A stretch of DNA of 64,000 nucleotides from Glycomyces amatae (GTDB lineage: Bacteria > Actinomycetota > Actinomycetes > Mycobacteriales > Micromonosporaceae). A model generated the notes under the pieces. It made no database searches. It saw only the letters and a list, made by a program, of their open reading frames with translations, and was not told the DNA's origin. The stretch's first letter is position 1; each line of letters begins with the position of its first letter. The stretch lies in contig NZ_JAJLQZ010000002.1 of assembly GCF_020991375.1 (NCBI RefSeq), forward strand, positions 1 through 64,000. Direction: 5' to 3'. Below are positions 1 through 8,227 of this stretch, piece by piece. The position numbers were made by a program, and so were the translations under genes.

Positions 1-797
1 TTGAAAGCATTTGGGAATTCCTCTGGGTGGGTGAAGGTGCGCTCGTTCTGGTTTGAGGTGCACGCGGCAACCACCAGCTTCGGGTTCTCCCATTCGGGGC
101 GGTCTGCCTTCCATGCCTCTGTGGCGACTGGCAGGAAGTTTCGGAGGCGGCGCTCGCTCGGCAGCTCGATCAGAAGAACTGACTTTCGTGCATCCGAGTC
201 TCGGCGGGTGTGCTCTTTGTAGCTCTTGATCTTGCGGGCGAGGTATCCGAGGGTCTCTGTTCCTCGGTCGTGTTCGAGCCAGAAGGGCAGCACGGGGCCG
301 TTCTGCCAGCTGATCTCGCCGTTGCCGTCCGGGTCGATGCCCAGCATCCAGGGGTCCTTGGCGAGCCAGCGAACCCGGATGCCGGAGTTGTTCCTCGCGG
401 AGTAGTAGAGACGGCTGAAGAAGGCGTTGACGCCCTCGGTATGCGGCCGGTTCCTCGAGAGGAACTGGTGTTGGGCCTGGAAGGTCCCTGCTTGCTTCGT
501 CGGCAGCTTGTCTCCCTTGATCAAGGCGAGGATGCACTGACCTCTCCAAGCCAGGACGTAGCGGTACGCCTTGCTCTCGGGGCTTCGCCAGCGTTCGACC
601 ACTCCTAGCTCGTGGAGTGTCAGGAGGCGTGCTCCCGCTTGGTGGCGGGAGGGGAAGAACATCGCCTCGATCATGCCGGCGGTCATGATCTTGTGCTTCT
701 CGAGGGCTTCGAGGATGTCGAAGTCTCGCCTGGTCAGGCGGTTGGTTATCTCGTTGAAGTCGCCTGTGTCGGTGCCTGGGATCCGCTTCGCGCACAT
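1..797 (-). CDS. Replication-relaxation family protein, 3' end cut by the window edge
   Basis: The reverse strand is open from an ATG at 797 to the left edge without a stop (265 codons seen). The N-terminus reads as a winged helix: LTRRDFDILEALEKHKIMTA, then a segment with ARLLTLHELGVVERW. This is the layout of the replication-relaxation family (Pfam Replic_Relax), which is found on actinobacterial plasmids and integrative elements; the family's role in plasmid replication or conjugation is only predicted. A GGTGAG sequence lies about 8 nt before the ATG. Codons here are less GC-rich at the third position than in the rest of the window, which fits acquired DNA. The small gene ending at 805 is 7 bp upstream and probably co-transcribed. 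The C-terminus is not in the window. Confidence 0.75.
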   Translation of the reverse strand, partial: MCAKRIPGTDTGDFNEITNRLTRRDFDILEALEKHKIMTAGMIEAMFFPSRHQAGARLLTLHELGVVERWRSPESKAYRYVLAWRGQCILALIKGDKLPTKQAGTFQAQHQFLSRNRPHTEGVNAFFSRLYYSARNNSGIRVRWLAKDPWMLGIDPDGNGEISWQNGPVLPFWLEHDRGTETLGYLARKIKSYKEHTRRDSDARKSVLLIELPSERRLRNFLPVATEAWKADRPEWENPKLVVAACTSNQNERTFTHPEEFPNAF

Positions 798-804
798 GCT
801 CTTC

Positions 805-930
805 TCACCGGCTCCCTTTGACGGGGGAGTCGGTTTGGGCGGTGAGGGGCTCGGTGAGGCGCTTGTGCAGGGCCTCTAGCTGCGGGTACGCGTGCGCGTA
901 CGTCTCCAACAGGCCAGCAAGTTCAGACAT
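805..930 (-). CDS. Small hypothetical protein upstream of the replication-relaxation gene
   Basis: A 41-codon frame, starting MSELAGLLETYAHAYPQLEA and ending VKGSR, stops 7 bp before the replication-relaxation start. I do not recognise it. It is predicted to be mostly helical, without membrane segment or signal peptide. No clear ribosome binding site precedes the ATG; the perfect palindrome at 940-966 ends 9 bp upstream of it. Position and strand suggest a short first gene of the mobile-element operon, but such a short frame could be chance. Confidence 0.4.
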   Translation of the reverse strand: MSELAGLLETYAHAYPQLEALHKRLTEPLTAQTDSPVKGSR

Positions 931-939
931 TGAGCAACC

Positions 940-966
940 GAGCGGTCATCAAGTTGATGACCGCTC
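940..966. promoter_or_regulatory. Perfect palindrome, probable operator of the mobile-element operon
   Basis: GAGCGGTCATCAA, one G, then TTGATGACCGCTC: two perfectly complementary 13-base arms around a single base. It lies directly upstream of the two minus-strand mobile-element genes. A 1-base centre makes a transcript hairpin poor, so a protein-binding operator is more likely than a terminator. The rest of the spacer to the TetR gene (967-1148) shows no gene. Confidence 0.6.
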
Positions 967-1148
967 AATTGCGTCCTGAAGCCCCTGCTCAGGTCTCGGC
1001 CGGGGTGCCGTGGCCTTCGGCTCGACCGATGCCCGAGCGACAGGCCACATAGGTCAGTCGCCTTCGGCGGCGATCCACGGTCCGGTGGGCGGCGTTTCCC
1101 GCATGCCTCGTGAGTGTTCGGCCTCTCGTCGCGGGCTGAAACCGTATG

Positions 1149-1739
1149 TCAGTCCGGTCGGCGCAGTCCTGCGATCAGCAGTTCGATTATCCTGCGGGCG
1201 TTGTAGCGCGGGTCGCTGTCGTCGCCGATGCAGAGGTTGCCGATGCCTCGCATGAGTTGGTAGGCATCGAGGTCGGAGCGAATCTCACCGGACTCCGCTG
1301 CCGCGTCGAGGATCTCGGCGCACACCGGCACGAGGCGGTCGAGGAAGTAGGCGTGCAGTGTTTCGAAGCCGGCGTTGTCCGTCTGCATCGCGGCGGCAAG
1401 CCCGTGCTTGGTGACCAGGAAGTCCACGAAGAGGTCGATCCATTGTCGAAGCGCGGCATAGGGAGTCGTTTCACGCTCCAGCAGGGCCGGGCCGGCCTCG
1501 GCGCAAGCGTCGACCTGGTGGCGGTAGACCGCGATGACGAGGTCCGCGCGCGTCGGAAAGTGGCGGTAGATGGTGCCCATCCCGACCCCGGCCCTGGCTG
1601 CGATGTCGCGAACCGGTGCCTCCACGCCCGAGGCGACGAAGACCTCGGTCGCCGCGTCCAGCAGGGCCTGCTGGTTCCGACGTGCGTCCTTGCGCTTCGA
1701 CCCGCCTGAGCTTCCCGAACTCTGGGTGCCGTCATCCAC
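1149..1739 (-). CDS. TetR/AcrR family transcriptional regulator
   Basis: A 196-aa regulator. Residues about 15-65 form the TetR HTH, with the typical pattern GVGMGTIYRHFPTRADL near residues 50-65; the rest is a helical ligand-binding and dimer domain of the type found with many TetR proteins (Asp/Glu-rich C-terminal part, YFLDRLVPVCAEIL). It is divergent from the alpha/beta hydrolase gene, with a 144-bp shared control region that holds two GGAAC-type dyads. This layout suggests that it represses itself and the hydrolase; the inducer is unknown. ATG start is preceded at a distance by AAGGA. Confidence 0.9.
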   Translation of the reverse strand: MDDGTQSSGSSGGSKRKDARRNQQALLDAATEVFVASGVEAPVRDIAARAGVGMGTIYRHFPTRADLVIAVYRHQVDACAEAGPALLERETTPYAALRQWIDLFVDFLVTKHGLAAAMQTDNAGFETLHAYFLDRLVPVCAEILDAAAESGEIRSDLDAYQLMRGIGNLCIGDDSDPRYNARRIIELLIAGLRRPD

Positions 1740-1772
1740 CGCCGTGTCCTTCCGTGATCCGGACTTGCAAAC

Positions 1773-1811
1773 CGGAACATCGTTCCGTATTGTTAATGGA
1801 GCGACGTTCCG
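1773..1811. promoter_or_regulatory. Tandem TetR-type operator between the regulator and the hydrolase
   Basis: Site 1 is CGGAAC-ATC-GTTCCG (1773-1787), a perfect dyad. Site 2 is GGAGC-GAC-GTTCC (1798-1810), the same dyad with one mismatch. The centres are 24 bp apart, about two helical turns. Position between divergent genes fits autoregulation by the adjacent TetR protein; the assignment is inference. Confidence 0.6.
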
Positions 1812-1883
1812 TTTTGATCATTGTGTCAGAACCGGGACCCGCCGCACCGACCAGGCACACCTGACCGAACGGAAACCACTGCC

Positions 1884-2810
1884 ATGCCCGACCCGAACAC
1901 CGCGAGCGCGCCGACTGCGATCGTGTCCGCGAAACCCGTCGTCCTGCCCGCTCCCGGCCGCGGCGACGATCTCCAGGTCCGCGTCTCCGCGCCCGCGACC
2001 GGCGTCGACCTGCCGGTCATCGTCTTCTCGCACGGCTTCGGATCCTCGATGGACGGATACGCCCCACTGGCGGACTTCTGGGCCGCCCGAGGCTTCGCGG
2101 TCCTGCAACCCACCCACCTGGACTCCAGGACGCTCGGCCTTCCTGCGGGCGACCCTCGTACGCCGCGGATCTGGCGTATCCGGGTGGAGGATCTCAAACG
2201 CGCCATCGACGGGCTCGACGTCTTGGAGGCCGCCGTGCCGGGCCTCGCCGGGCGCCTCGACCGCGCCCGCATAGCCGTGGCCGGGCACTCCTGGGGAGCC
2301 CAGACGGCGAGCACGCTGCTCGGCGCGCGGGTCCTCGACGCCGACGGCGTCCCCGGGGAGGACATGTCGGACGAGCGCGCCAAGGCGGGCGTGCTGCTCG
2401 CCCTGCCCGGCAAGGGCGGTGACGACCTCACGCCGTTCGCGGCCGAGAACTTCGCCTTCATGAACCCCTCCTTCGACGGCATGACCCCGCCCGCCCTCGT
2501 CGTCGCCGGGAACGATGACCAGTCCGCACTGTCCACTCGCGGACCGGACTGGTTCACCGACGCCTACTTCCTCAGCCCGGGAAGCAAGAGCCTGCTCACC
2601 CTCGCCGGGGCGGAGCACTCGCTCGGCGGCGTGTCCGGGTACGACGCCGCGGAAACGACGGACGCGAGCCCCGAACGGGTCGCGCTGGTGCAGCGGCTCA
2701 CCTCCGCGTACCTGCGCAGCGCCCTCGACCCGGCGGACGCCGAGTGGAAGGCCGTGTCCTCCGAGCTGGAGGAAGGCCGTCACCCGCTGGGCAAGGTGCA
2801 GAGCAGGTAA
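1884..2810 (+). CDS. Alpha/beta hydrolase (chlorophyllase/dienelactone-hydrolase-like)
   Basis: A 308-aa serine hydrolase. An oxyanion-loop sequence SHGFGSSMDGY is near residues 49-60, and the nucleophile elbow GHSWG places the catalytic Ser at about 136. A His in the stretch AGAEHSLGG is the likely catalytic base, with an Asp after the VVAGNDDQS strand as the third member. No signal peptide is seen, so it is likely cytoplasmic. The start at 1884 was chosen over an in-frame ATG at 1821 because the extra 21 residues are low-complexity and would overlap the operator region. The substrate is unknown; the divergent TetR gene suggests induction by a small molecule. Confidence 0.88.
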   Translation: MPDPNTASAPTAIVSAKPVVLPAPGRGDDLQVRVSAPATGVDLPVIVFSHGFGSSMDGYAPLADFWAARGFAVLQPTHLDSRTLGLPAGDPRTPRIWRIRVEDLKRAIDGLDVLEAAVPGLAGRLDRARIAVAGHSWGAQTASTLLGARVLDADGVPGEDMSDERAKAGVLLALPGKGGDDLTPFAAENFAFMNPSFDGMTPPALVVAGNDDQSALSTRGPDWFTDAYFLSPGSKSLLTLAGAEHSLGGVSGYDAAETTDASPERVALVQRLTSAYLRSALDPADAEWKAVSSELEEGRHPLGKVQSR

Positions 2811-2976
2811 TCGCGTCGCGCTGCTGCGCAACGCCTCTCGCAGCGGCAGGGTCAGGAGCCGAACGGCCCCCGGCCCTGCTGCCTTCTCTCGGCGAATTCC
2901 TTACGGCGCCGATCGCGCTCGGTGATGACCGTCCGAGGCGGGTGGAAGGCGCGGCCGTCCGGGAGGCCGATGCCGG

Positions 2977-2998
2977 GCGGGCCTTTTGCTCTGCCCGC
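2977..2998. terminator. Weak hairpin between convergent genes
   Basis: GCGGGC (2977-2982) and GCCCGC (2993-2998) flank a 10-base loop containing TTTT. It sits between the hydrolase and the convergent membrane-protein gene and could end either transcript. Confidence 0.35.
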
Positions 2999-3003
2999 GC
3001 CTG

Positions 3004-3945
3004 TCACCGCGCCCGGACGCGGTTGGCCGCCGTGGAGTGGAAGAGCGCGGGGAAGCAGACGATGCCGGACGCCAAGAGCACCATCCAGATGACGATCGGC
3101 ATGGTCTGGTCGGAGTCGACCGGGCTGGCCTGGAGCGGCGTATCGCCACCGGCCAGGACCGCTAGCAGGGCCAAGCCGGTGATCCACATCGCGCATGGAA
3201 TCGCGAACAGCGCCCATACCGCGGCGGGCACCTCGTCGATCGGTTTGAGCATCCGTTCGGGGAACCTCCGCGGCCGCAGGAGCAGACGCTGCACCGCCCA
3301 GCAGCATCCCGCGATCACCAGTCCGAACGGCAGCAGCGGCGCGACCGGGTACTCCAGCACCGCTTCGGCGTCCGAGCGGCCGTTCGCGACGACGAAGCCC
3401 GCGTCGAGATCCGCCGGATCGAACACCGCCCACAGATCGGCGCCCTCCAGGTTCGCCGGACCGTCCCAGTCGTCGAAGCGGACCGGGGAGCCGTCGAACG
3501 GGTAGCGGACACCGCCGAGCTCGGCGAAGCCGCTGAGGTAGACCGTGTCAGGACCCCCTCTGTAGCCGAACTCGACGTCGAGAACGGTGTCCGCCCGGGC
3601 CGAGGTGATCTGCGGGTCCGCGTCGACGAACCGATGCCACGCCTGGTGGTTCCCGCTGATCCCGGCCGGCAGCGCCGCCGCGGCGCACCCCAGCCCATAG
3701 GCGACGAGCAATGCCGCCCGCCGATGCCGCACCTGGGCCCTGGTCGAGGCCCGAGTCCTGCCGACACTTCGCGCGCGCACCCACCACCACGCGATCGCGC
3801 CGATGCCCCCGGCGAACAGCAGCGCACCGGCCGGCATCGGGAAGCGGTAGCCGCCGAAGAGAAAGGCGTACCAGTAGAGGCCGACCACGGCGTGGAGCAT
3901 GAGGGCGGCGGCCCACATGGGTATGAGCAGGCGAGGGGTTCCCAC
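3004..3945 (-). CDS. Multi-pass membrane protein of unknown function (DUF3592-like layout)
   Basis: About 313 aa. Two membrane segments lie at the N-terminus (near residues 5-30 and 38-52), one near residues 75-95, then an extracytoplasmic domain with several aromatic and acidic residues, and three hydrophobic segments toward the C-terminus. The arrangement of helices around a central external domain resembles DUF3592-type proteins, but I cannot identify it firmly. The GTG start at 3945 has no ribosome binding site. In a different frame just upstream (about 3950-4067) there is a hydrophobic stretch with an ATG at 4067, which could be its real N-terminus displaced by a frameshift. Confidence 0.6.
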   Translation of the reverse strand: MGTPRLLIPMWAAALMLHAVVGLYWYAFLFGGYRFPMPAGALLFAGGIGAIAWWWVRARSVGRTRASTRAQVRHRRAALLVAYGLGCAAAALPAGISGNHQAWHRFVDADPQITSARADTVLDVEFGYRGGPDTVYLSGFAELGGVRYPFDGSPVRFDDWDGPANLEGADLWAVFDPADLDAGFVVANGRSDAEAVLEYPVAPLLPFGLVIAGCCWAVQRLLLRPRRFPERMLKPIDEVPAAVWALFAIPCAMWITGLALLAVLAGGDTPLQASPVDSDQTMPIVIWMVLLASGIVCFPALFHSTAANRVRAR

Positions 3946-4375
3946 AAGGCGCTTTCATGTAGAGGAGCGATCGCGACTGATCCTAACGCGACTCCCACTC
4001 CGATCAAGGCCGCCGCTGCGGATCCCTCGATCGCGGCAGGCCGCACTGGACCTGTTCTCTGCGCCATCTCCAGGAGCTCACCTCGACCGTCCTGCCCGAT
4101 TCCGGAAGCGCCTCCTCGTCCTCCTGGCCGCCGGACCGGCCCTCGTCGCCTTGGCCGCCGTCTACCTGGTCGTCCGCGACGACACTCCCGACATCGAAGC
4201 CGACTTCTCCAGCGATGCCTGCGAGGACTTCGACCTCGCCGAATTCGAGGCGTTCCCGGCGGACGACACCGAACCCTCCGAAGTAGACGGCGATGAGTTC
4301 GACACGGCCGACGCTCTCGACCTCGCCGATGCGCCGGCCGGTCAAGCGGTCGAACGCTTCGCAGCGTACGCCTGA
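3899..4375 (+). CDS. Hypothetical single-anchor protein with an acidic tail
   Basis: The well-supported part is the C-terminal 95 residues: RKRLLVLLAAG begins a single membrane helix, followed by an acidic domain (about one third Asp/Glu) with one Cys. Codons from about 4100 on have strong third-position GC. The N-terminal 65 codons look less like coding sequence and overlap the opposite membrane-protein gene by 47 bp, so the true start is unclear; no ATG, GTG or TTG lies close to the membrane helix. Probably a type II membrane-anchored protein. Function unknown. Confidence 0.45.
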   Translation: MRAAAHMGMSRRGVPTRRFHVEERSRLILTRLPLRSRPPLRIPRSRQAALDLFSAPSPGAHLDRPARFRKRLLVLLAAGPALVALAAVYLVVRDDTPDIEADFSSDACEDFDLAEFEAFPADDTEPSEVDGDEFDTADALDLADAPAGQAVERFAAYA

Positions 4376-4504
4376 CGCACCTCGTCGGAACAAGCCGGTT
4401 CGGGTCCTTCGACTCTCGGGGCGTCCGATGCGTGTGAAACGAAGGCGACGGGAACTCGTCCCAGCCGCTACGCTCGCTCTGTCGGATCGAGCGGGAGGCG
4501 AGCT

Positions 4505-5065
4505 GTGGGACGGAAACTGGCGAGGTTCGTCGAAGCGGACCAGCCCGTCAAGTACATGGGCGGCTTCGACCACACGCTGGTGCACTGCCCCAGGTGCGAC
4601 GGCATGGCGGTCCGCCGCGTCGCGCGGGTGACCTGCGGGTCGTGCGCGTATACGAGCGATCTGAAACGCGAGCCGAAGGTCGAACGCGTGGAGCCTCCCC
4701 AGATCGTCATGTGCCCCGAGTGCAACCGCTATGTCGGCACGTACCGAGAGGACCTGCGGTTGCAGCGGCTGCACTGCCGCGGTTGCGACTGGACCAGGGA
4801 ACCGGTGCTCCGGCGTCCGTGGGTGGCGCCGAAGCGGGAGCGCCTGCCCCGCCTCTGGCTCGAGACGACGTTCCGAGGGGAGCGGCTCTGGGCGGAGAAC
4901 GAGCAGCACCTGCGCTTCCTGGAGGAGTACGTCGCCGCCGGGGTCCGCGAGACCGGCTCCTCCAACAGCACCATCGCGAGCAGGCTCCCCGCCTGGATCA
5001 AGTCGGGCAAGAACCGCGAGGACCTGCTCCGCGCGCTCGCGAAGCTCCGGTCGCGACTGCCCTGA
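4505..5065 (+). CDS. Double zinc-ribbon protein
   Basis: A 186-aa soluble protein with four CxxC knuckles at about residues 28/31, 44/47, 70/73 and 91/94 (CPRC, CGSC, CPEC, CRGC), which form two TFIIB-type zinc ribbons. The C-terminal half (residues 110-186) is charged and helical and ends with a stretch resembling a small DNA- or RNA-binding helix bundle (SRLPAWIKSGKNREDLLRAL). The GTG start is preceded by GGGAGG at good spacing. Nucleic-acid binding is likely; the partner is unknown. It is a single-gene unit. Confidence 0.75.
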   Translation: MGRKLARFVEADQPVKYMGGFDHTLVHCPRCDGMAVRRVARVTCGSCAYTSDLKREPKVERVEPPQIVMCPECNRYVGTYREDLRLQRLHCRGCDWTREPVLRRPWVAPKRERLPRLWLETTFRGERLWAENEQHLRFLEEYVAAGVRETGSSNSTIASRLPAWIKSGKNREDLLRALAKLRSRLP

Positions 5066-5197
5066 GCTCCCACAAGGCTTTACGACGTCACTCCTCCGGC
5101 GGCGACCGCGCCCGCGCGGGCGGTAGGGATGGCCTTACCTCGGGGAGGCGCGCTTGCAGGATGGTCTCGGCGCTGCCGCGTCAATAGCGTTGTCCCC

Positions 5198-5653
5198 ATG
5201 CAGCAACCCACCCACGTCAAGTACACCGCTCTCCTGTGGATCGTGGCCGTCGCCGCGGGCGTCGTCGAGACCGCGCTCGCCGTCACCGACATCGCCCGCG
5301 AGTCCGGGCTCGACGCCGGCGTCTGGATGAACCTCGGGATGCGCTCGGTCGTCTACGTCGGAGCGCTGATCCTCATCGCGAACTTCGCCAAGGGCCGCCG
5401 CTGGGCCCGCGTGAGCCTGGTCGTCCTGCTCTCGGTGATCGGCCTCGCCGCGATGGTCGTGCCCGCCGCGATGGAGCTGGCGAACGGCGAGCCGTTCATG
5501 AGCGCCGTGGGCGGCGACGGTTCGTTCGCCACCGCGTTCGTCGTCGTCCGCCTCGCCCACATCGCCGCCGTCCTGGCCGCGACCGCCCTGATGTTCTCCG
5601 CGCCCGCCAACCGCTACTTCGCCGAGCGGGCCCCCAGGCCCGTCGCCGCCTGA
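5198..5653 (+). CDS. Four-helix membrane protein, hypothetical
   Basis: A 151-aa protein with four predicted membrane segments (near residues 10-28, 45-65, 75-95 and 118-138) and short loops, ending in a basic tail. The ATG at 5198 gives an N-terminus that starts just before the first helix; the longer in-frame reading from 5129 adds only an Arg-rich leader. Small actinobacterial membrane proteins of this kind have no known function. A strong terminator follows at once, so it is monocistronic. Confidence 0.7.
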   Translation: MQQPTHVKYTALLWIVAVAAGVVETALAVTDIARESGLDAGVWMNLGMRSVVYVGALILIANFAKGRRWARVSLVVLLSVIGLAAMVVPAAMELANGEPFMSAVGGDGSFATAFVVVRLAHIAAVLAATALMFSAPANRYFAERAPRPVAA

Positions 5654-5666
5654 CCCGCCGCAGACG

Positions 5667-5697
5667 GGGCGCCCGGCCGCAGGAGGGCCGGGCGCCC
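5667..5697 (+). terminator. Strong intrinsic terminator hairpin
   Basis: GGGCGCCCGGCC and GGCCGGGCGCCC form a perfect 12-bp stem with a 7-base loop, 13 bp after the stop codon. There is no T tract, as is common in high-GC actinomycetes. Confidence 0.75.
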
Positions 5698-5790
5698 GCT
5701 TCGCCGCGAAAGCGGCCCCGGGCCCGCGCGGGACCCCTCTCGCGCGGGCCCGGACATAATCGTCCGAGGTCCCCTGAGAGGAGCACCAGG

Positions 5791-6636
5791 ATGAACACGC
5801 CCGCTCTCCCGCCGCGGATCCTGCCGCCGTGGGTCCGCAGCCTCGCCGCCGGAGTGCCCGACGCCCCCGAAGGCGCCGAACCGCTTCCGGCCGCGACGCC
5901 GGGGACGGTCTACGCGCTCGGCGAGGACGTCGGCTGGGTCGTGCCCCCGCGTCCCTTCGAGCTCCTGTTCGGCCGCGACGAGCAGAACGTCAACATCCCC
6001 CTGGGCGTCAAGGACAAGCGCGTCAGCCGCGTCCACGGCCGGCTCGTCTGCCACGGCGCCGAGTGGACGATGCGCAACGAGGGCCGCCTCCCGATGCTCC
6101 TGCCCGGCGACACCCTGCTGCTCTCCGGCCAGGAGCGCCTCATCGAGGACTCCTACACGCCCGTCTACATCGGCGACCTGTCCGAAGCCGTCCACTGCCT
6201 GGAGATCCGCCTCATCGGCGGCAGGCGCACCGCCGAGGACGGCGCCGCCGACGACGAGACCGCCGTGCCCGGCAGACACTTCCTCAGCGACGTCGAGCGG
6301 CTCGTCCTCACCTCGCTCGCGCAGCGCTACCTGCGCGGCCTGCCGCGCCCGCAGCCCGTCGCGTGGCGGCAGGTCGCCGACGACATGCGCCGCTCCCGCT
6401 TCGCCGCCGACCGGAACTGGAACGAGGGCACCGCGGCCCGGGTCGTCGCCGGTGTGCGCGAGCGGCTCTCCCACGCCGACTACCGGCCCCGCGTCGCCGG
6501 GCTCCTGCGCGAGGAGGTGTTCGGCGAACCGCTCGGGAACGCCCTGAACGACAACCTGATCCGGGCCCTGCTGCAAAGCACCACTCTGGACCCGAGTGAT
6601 CTGGAGCGGCTCGACGCCGAGCCTCAGACCTCCTGA
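5791..6636 (+). CDS. FHA domain-containing protein
   Basis: A 281-aa cytoplasmic protein. The FHA core spans about residues 40-135, with the phosphothreonine-binding signature GR at 61-62 and SRVH at 79-82. The C-terminal half (residues 160-281) is helical, begins SDVERLVLTSLAQRYL, and resembles the winged-helix or response domain found on some actinobacterial FHA proteins. FHA domains read Thr phosphorylation, and the gene converges on a Ser/Thr kinase gene with a 13-bp overlap of the two 3' ends, so a kinase-reader pair is a reasonable inference. The ATG is preceded by GAGAGGAG. Confidence 0.85.
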   Translation: MNTPALPPRILPPWVRSLAAGVPDAPEGAEPLPAATPGTVYALGEDVGWVVPPRPFELLFGRDEQNVNIPLGVKDKRVSRVHGRLVCHGAEWTMRNEGRLPMLLPGDTLLLSGQERLIEDSYTPVYIGDLSEAVHCLEIRLIGGRRTAEDGAADDETAVPGRHFLSDVERLVLTSLAQRYLRGLPRPQPVAWRQVADDMRRSRFAADRNWNEGTAARVVAGVRERLSHADYRPRVAGLLREEVFGEPLGNALNDNLIRALLQSTTLDPSDLERLDAEPQTS

Positions 6637-8069
6637 TAGCACATGATGTAGTAGATGATCCCCGTCTCGGGGTCCCAGGGCTGCTCCGTCTCGTCGGTGG
6701 AGTCGCGCCAGTAGTACTCGAAGTCGGTCACGCCGTCGGCCCCGCAGGCCAGCCAGGCGGCGTCGTCGTGGTCCGGCTGCGACGGGTTCGGGTCCTCGGG
6801 GTTCGCGACGATCCGGTAGAAGTACTCCGCGGCCAGCTCCGAGTCGCAGGCGACGACCACCCAGTCCTCCGAGTCGGTCGTGCACTCGCCCTCGACCGGG
6901 CGGCGCTCGGCCTGCTCGTCGCCCGTCACCGGCGCGGGGACGATCGGCTCGGCCCCCGCGTCCTCCTCCGGGGTCGGGCTCTCCGCCGGTTCGGCGGTCG
7001 CCTCCCCTCCGGCCGCGTCCGCGCGGTCGGTGTTCCGGTCGGCGGCCGTGTACACCAGCACCGCCGCGAGCAGGACCAGGGCGATCACCGGCGTGAGCAG
7101 TTGGAACCACGGTCTGCCGGGCGCCGTCCGATCGGTCGGCTCCGCGCGCAGGCGCTCCTGGATGTCCCGCAGGATCGGCAGCGCCGAACCCGCCTCCTCG
7201 ACCCCCGCCGCCTGCGCGAGCGCGTGCGCCAGCTCCCCGCAGGTGCGGTACCGCCGGGCCGGGTCGACGTGCATCGCCTTGGCCACCAACGACTCCAATG
7301 CCGGCGGCAGCTTCGGCTCCGGCTCGGCCGCCGGTGCGGCGTCGGTCTGCTCCCCGTCGACGGGCGGCCGCCGCCCCGTCAGGCAGTGGTAGAGCACGGC
7401 GCCGAGCGAGTACACGTCCCCGGCCCGCTCCGACGGGGACGCCGGCCCCTCCCGCACCTCCGGTCCGGGGCGGTCCGCGCCCGCGTCGTACACCTCCGGC
7501 GCGGTGTAGCGGCGCGTCCCGATGCTCTCGCCCACGGCGGTCAGGTCCGGGCCCAGGCGGTCCCGGGCGACCCCGAAGTCGCTCAGGTACACGTGCCCGC
7601 CGTGTCCGAAGAGGATGTTCCCGGGCTTGACGTCCCGGTGCACCACGCCGTGGTCGTGCGCGTGGTCGAGGGCCTTCGCGACCTGGGCGACGACGTCCAC
7701 GGTCGCCGCCAGGTCCAGCCGCCCCCGCTCCAGGCGCCTGCGCAGGTCGTCCTCGGCGCACGGCATGACCAGGTACAGCAGGTCGTCCTCGGGCGAGGAC
7801 GCCCGGATCAGGTACATGATGTTCGGGTGCTCCAGCGCGGCCATCAGCTGGATCTCGCGCAGGAACCGCCGCCGGTAGGCCTGGTGCAGCGACAGGTACC
7901 CGGCCATGGCCTTCACCGCGACCTTGCGCCCGTGCAGCCGGGCGTCCTCGGCGAGGAACACCTGGCTCAGGCCGGTGGTGCTCACCGGCGCCGGATCGAT
8001 GCGGTAGTCCGGGAGCAGCTCGGCGAGCCGCTCCCGGACGCGTGCGAACGGGTCGGTCGTCTCGTCCAT
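6624..8069 (-). CDS. Membrane-anchored Ser/Thr protein kinase
   Basis: A 481-aa receptor-type kinase. In the kinase domain (about 25-290) the ATP lysine is K53 (VAVK), the catalytic loop HRDVKPGN has Asp146, and DFG is at 164-166; the RD arrangement fits activation-loop phosphorylation. A membrane helix spans about 323-341. The external part (345-481) is Pro/Glu/Ala-rich and then a folded region with four Cys that may form two disulfides. No PASTA repeats are present. The ATG at 8069 is preferred to the GTG at 8078 because GAAGG lies 8 nt upstream of it. Likely a sensor kinase whose ligand is unknown. Confidence 0.93.
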   Translation of the reverse strand: MDETTDPFARVRERLAELLPDYRIDPAPVSTTGLSQVFLAEDARLHGRKVAVKAMAGYLSLHQAYRRRFLREIQLMAALEHPNIMYLIRASSPEDDLLYLVMPCAEDDLRRRLERGRLDLAATVDVVAQVAKALDHAHDHGVVHRDVKPGNILFGHGGHVYLSDFGVARDRLGPDLTAVGESIGTRRYTAPEVYDAGADRPGPEVREGPASPSERAGDVYSLGAVLYHCLTGRRPPVDGEQTDAAPAAEPEPKLPPALESLVAKAMHVDPARRYRTCGELAHALAQAAGVEEAGSALPILRDIQERLRAEPTDRTAPGRPWFQLLTPVIALVLLAAVLVYTAADRNTDRADAAGGEATAEPAESPTPEEDAGAEPIVPAPVTGDEQAERRPVEGECTTDSEDWVVVACDSELAAEYFYRIVANPEDPNPSQPDHDDAAWLACGADGVTDFEYYWRDSTDETEQPWDPETGIIYYIMCYQEV

Positions 8070-8227
8070 CGGAAGCACCTTCGCGGTGAGGGGCGGCGGT
8101 CACGGGCGGCGCAAGTCGGTCGAAACCGCTTCCCCCGAGGCCGATTCCATGAAAGCAGACGCCTCCCGCGCCCCGCAACGCCCGGTCCGGGACCCCTCCC
8201 GGGCACTTCCTGTTATGGCACGCCGGG

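Noticed and set aside
210..608. Plus-strand frame that could encode a 132-aa protein.
   Set aside because: It is antisense to the replication-relaxation gene, whose translation matches a known family.
5614..8178. An 850-codon minus-strand frame across the FHA and kinase genes.
   Set aside because: Arg/Gly/Pro-rich composition, no domain, and it is antisense or out of frame to two well-supported genes.
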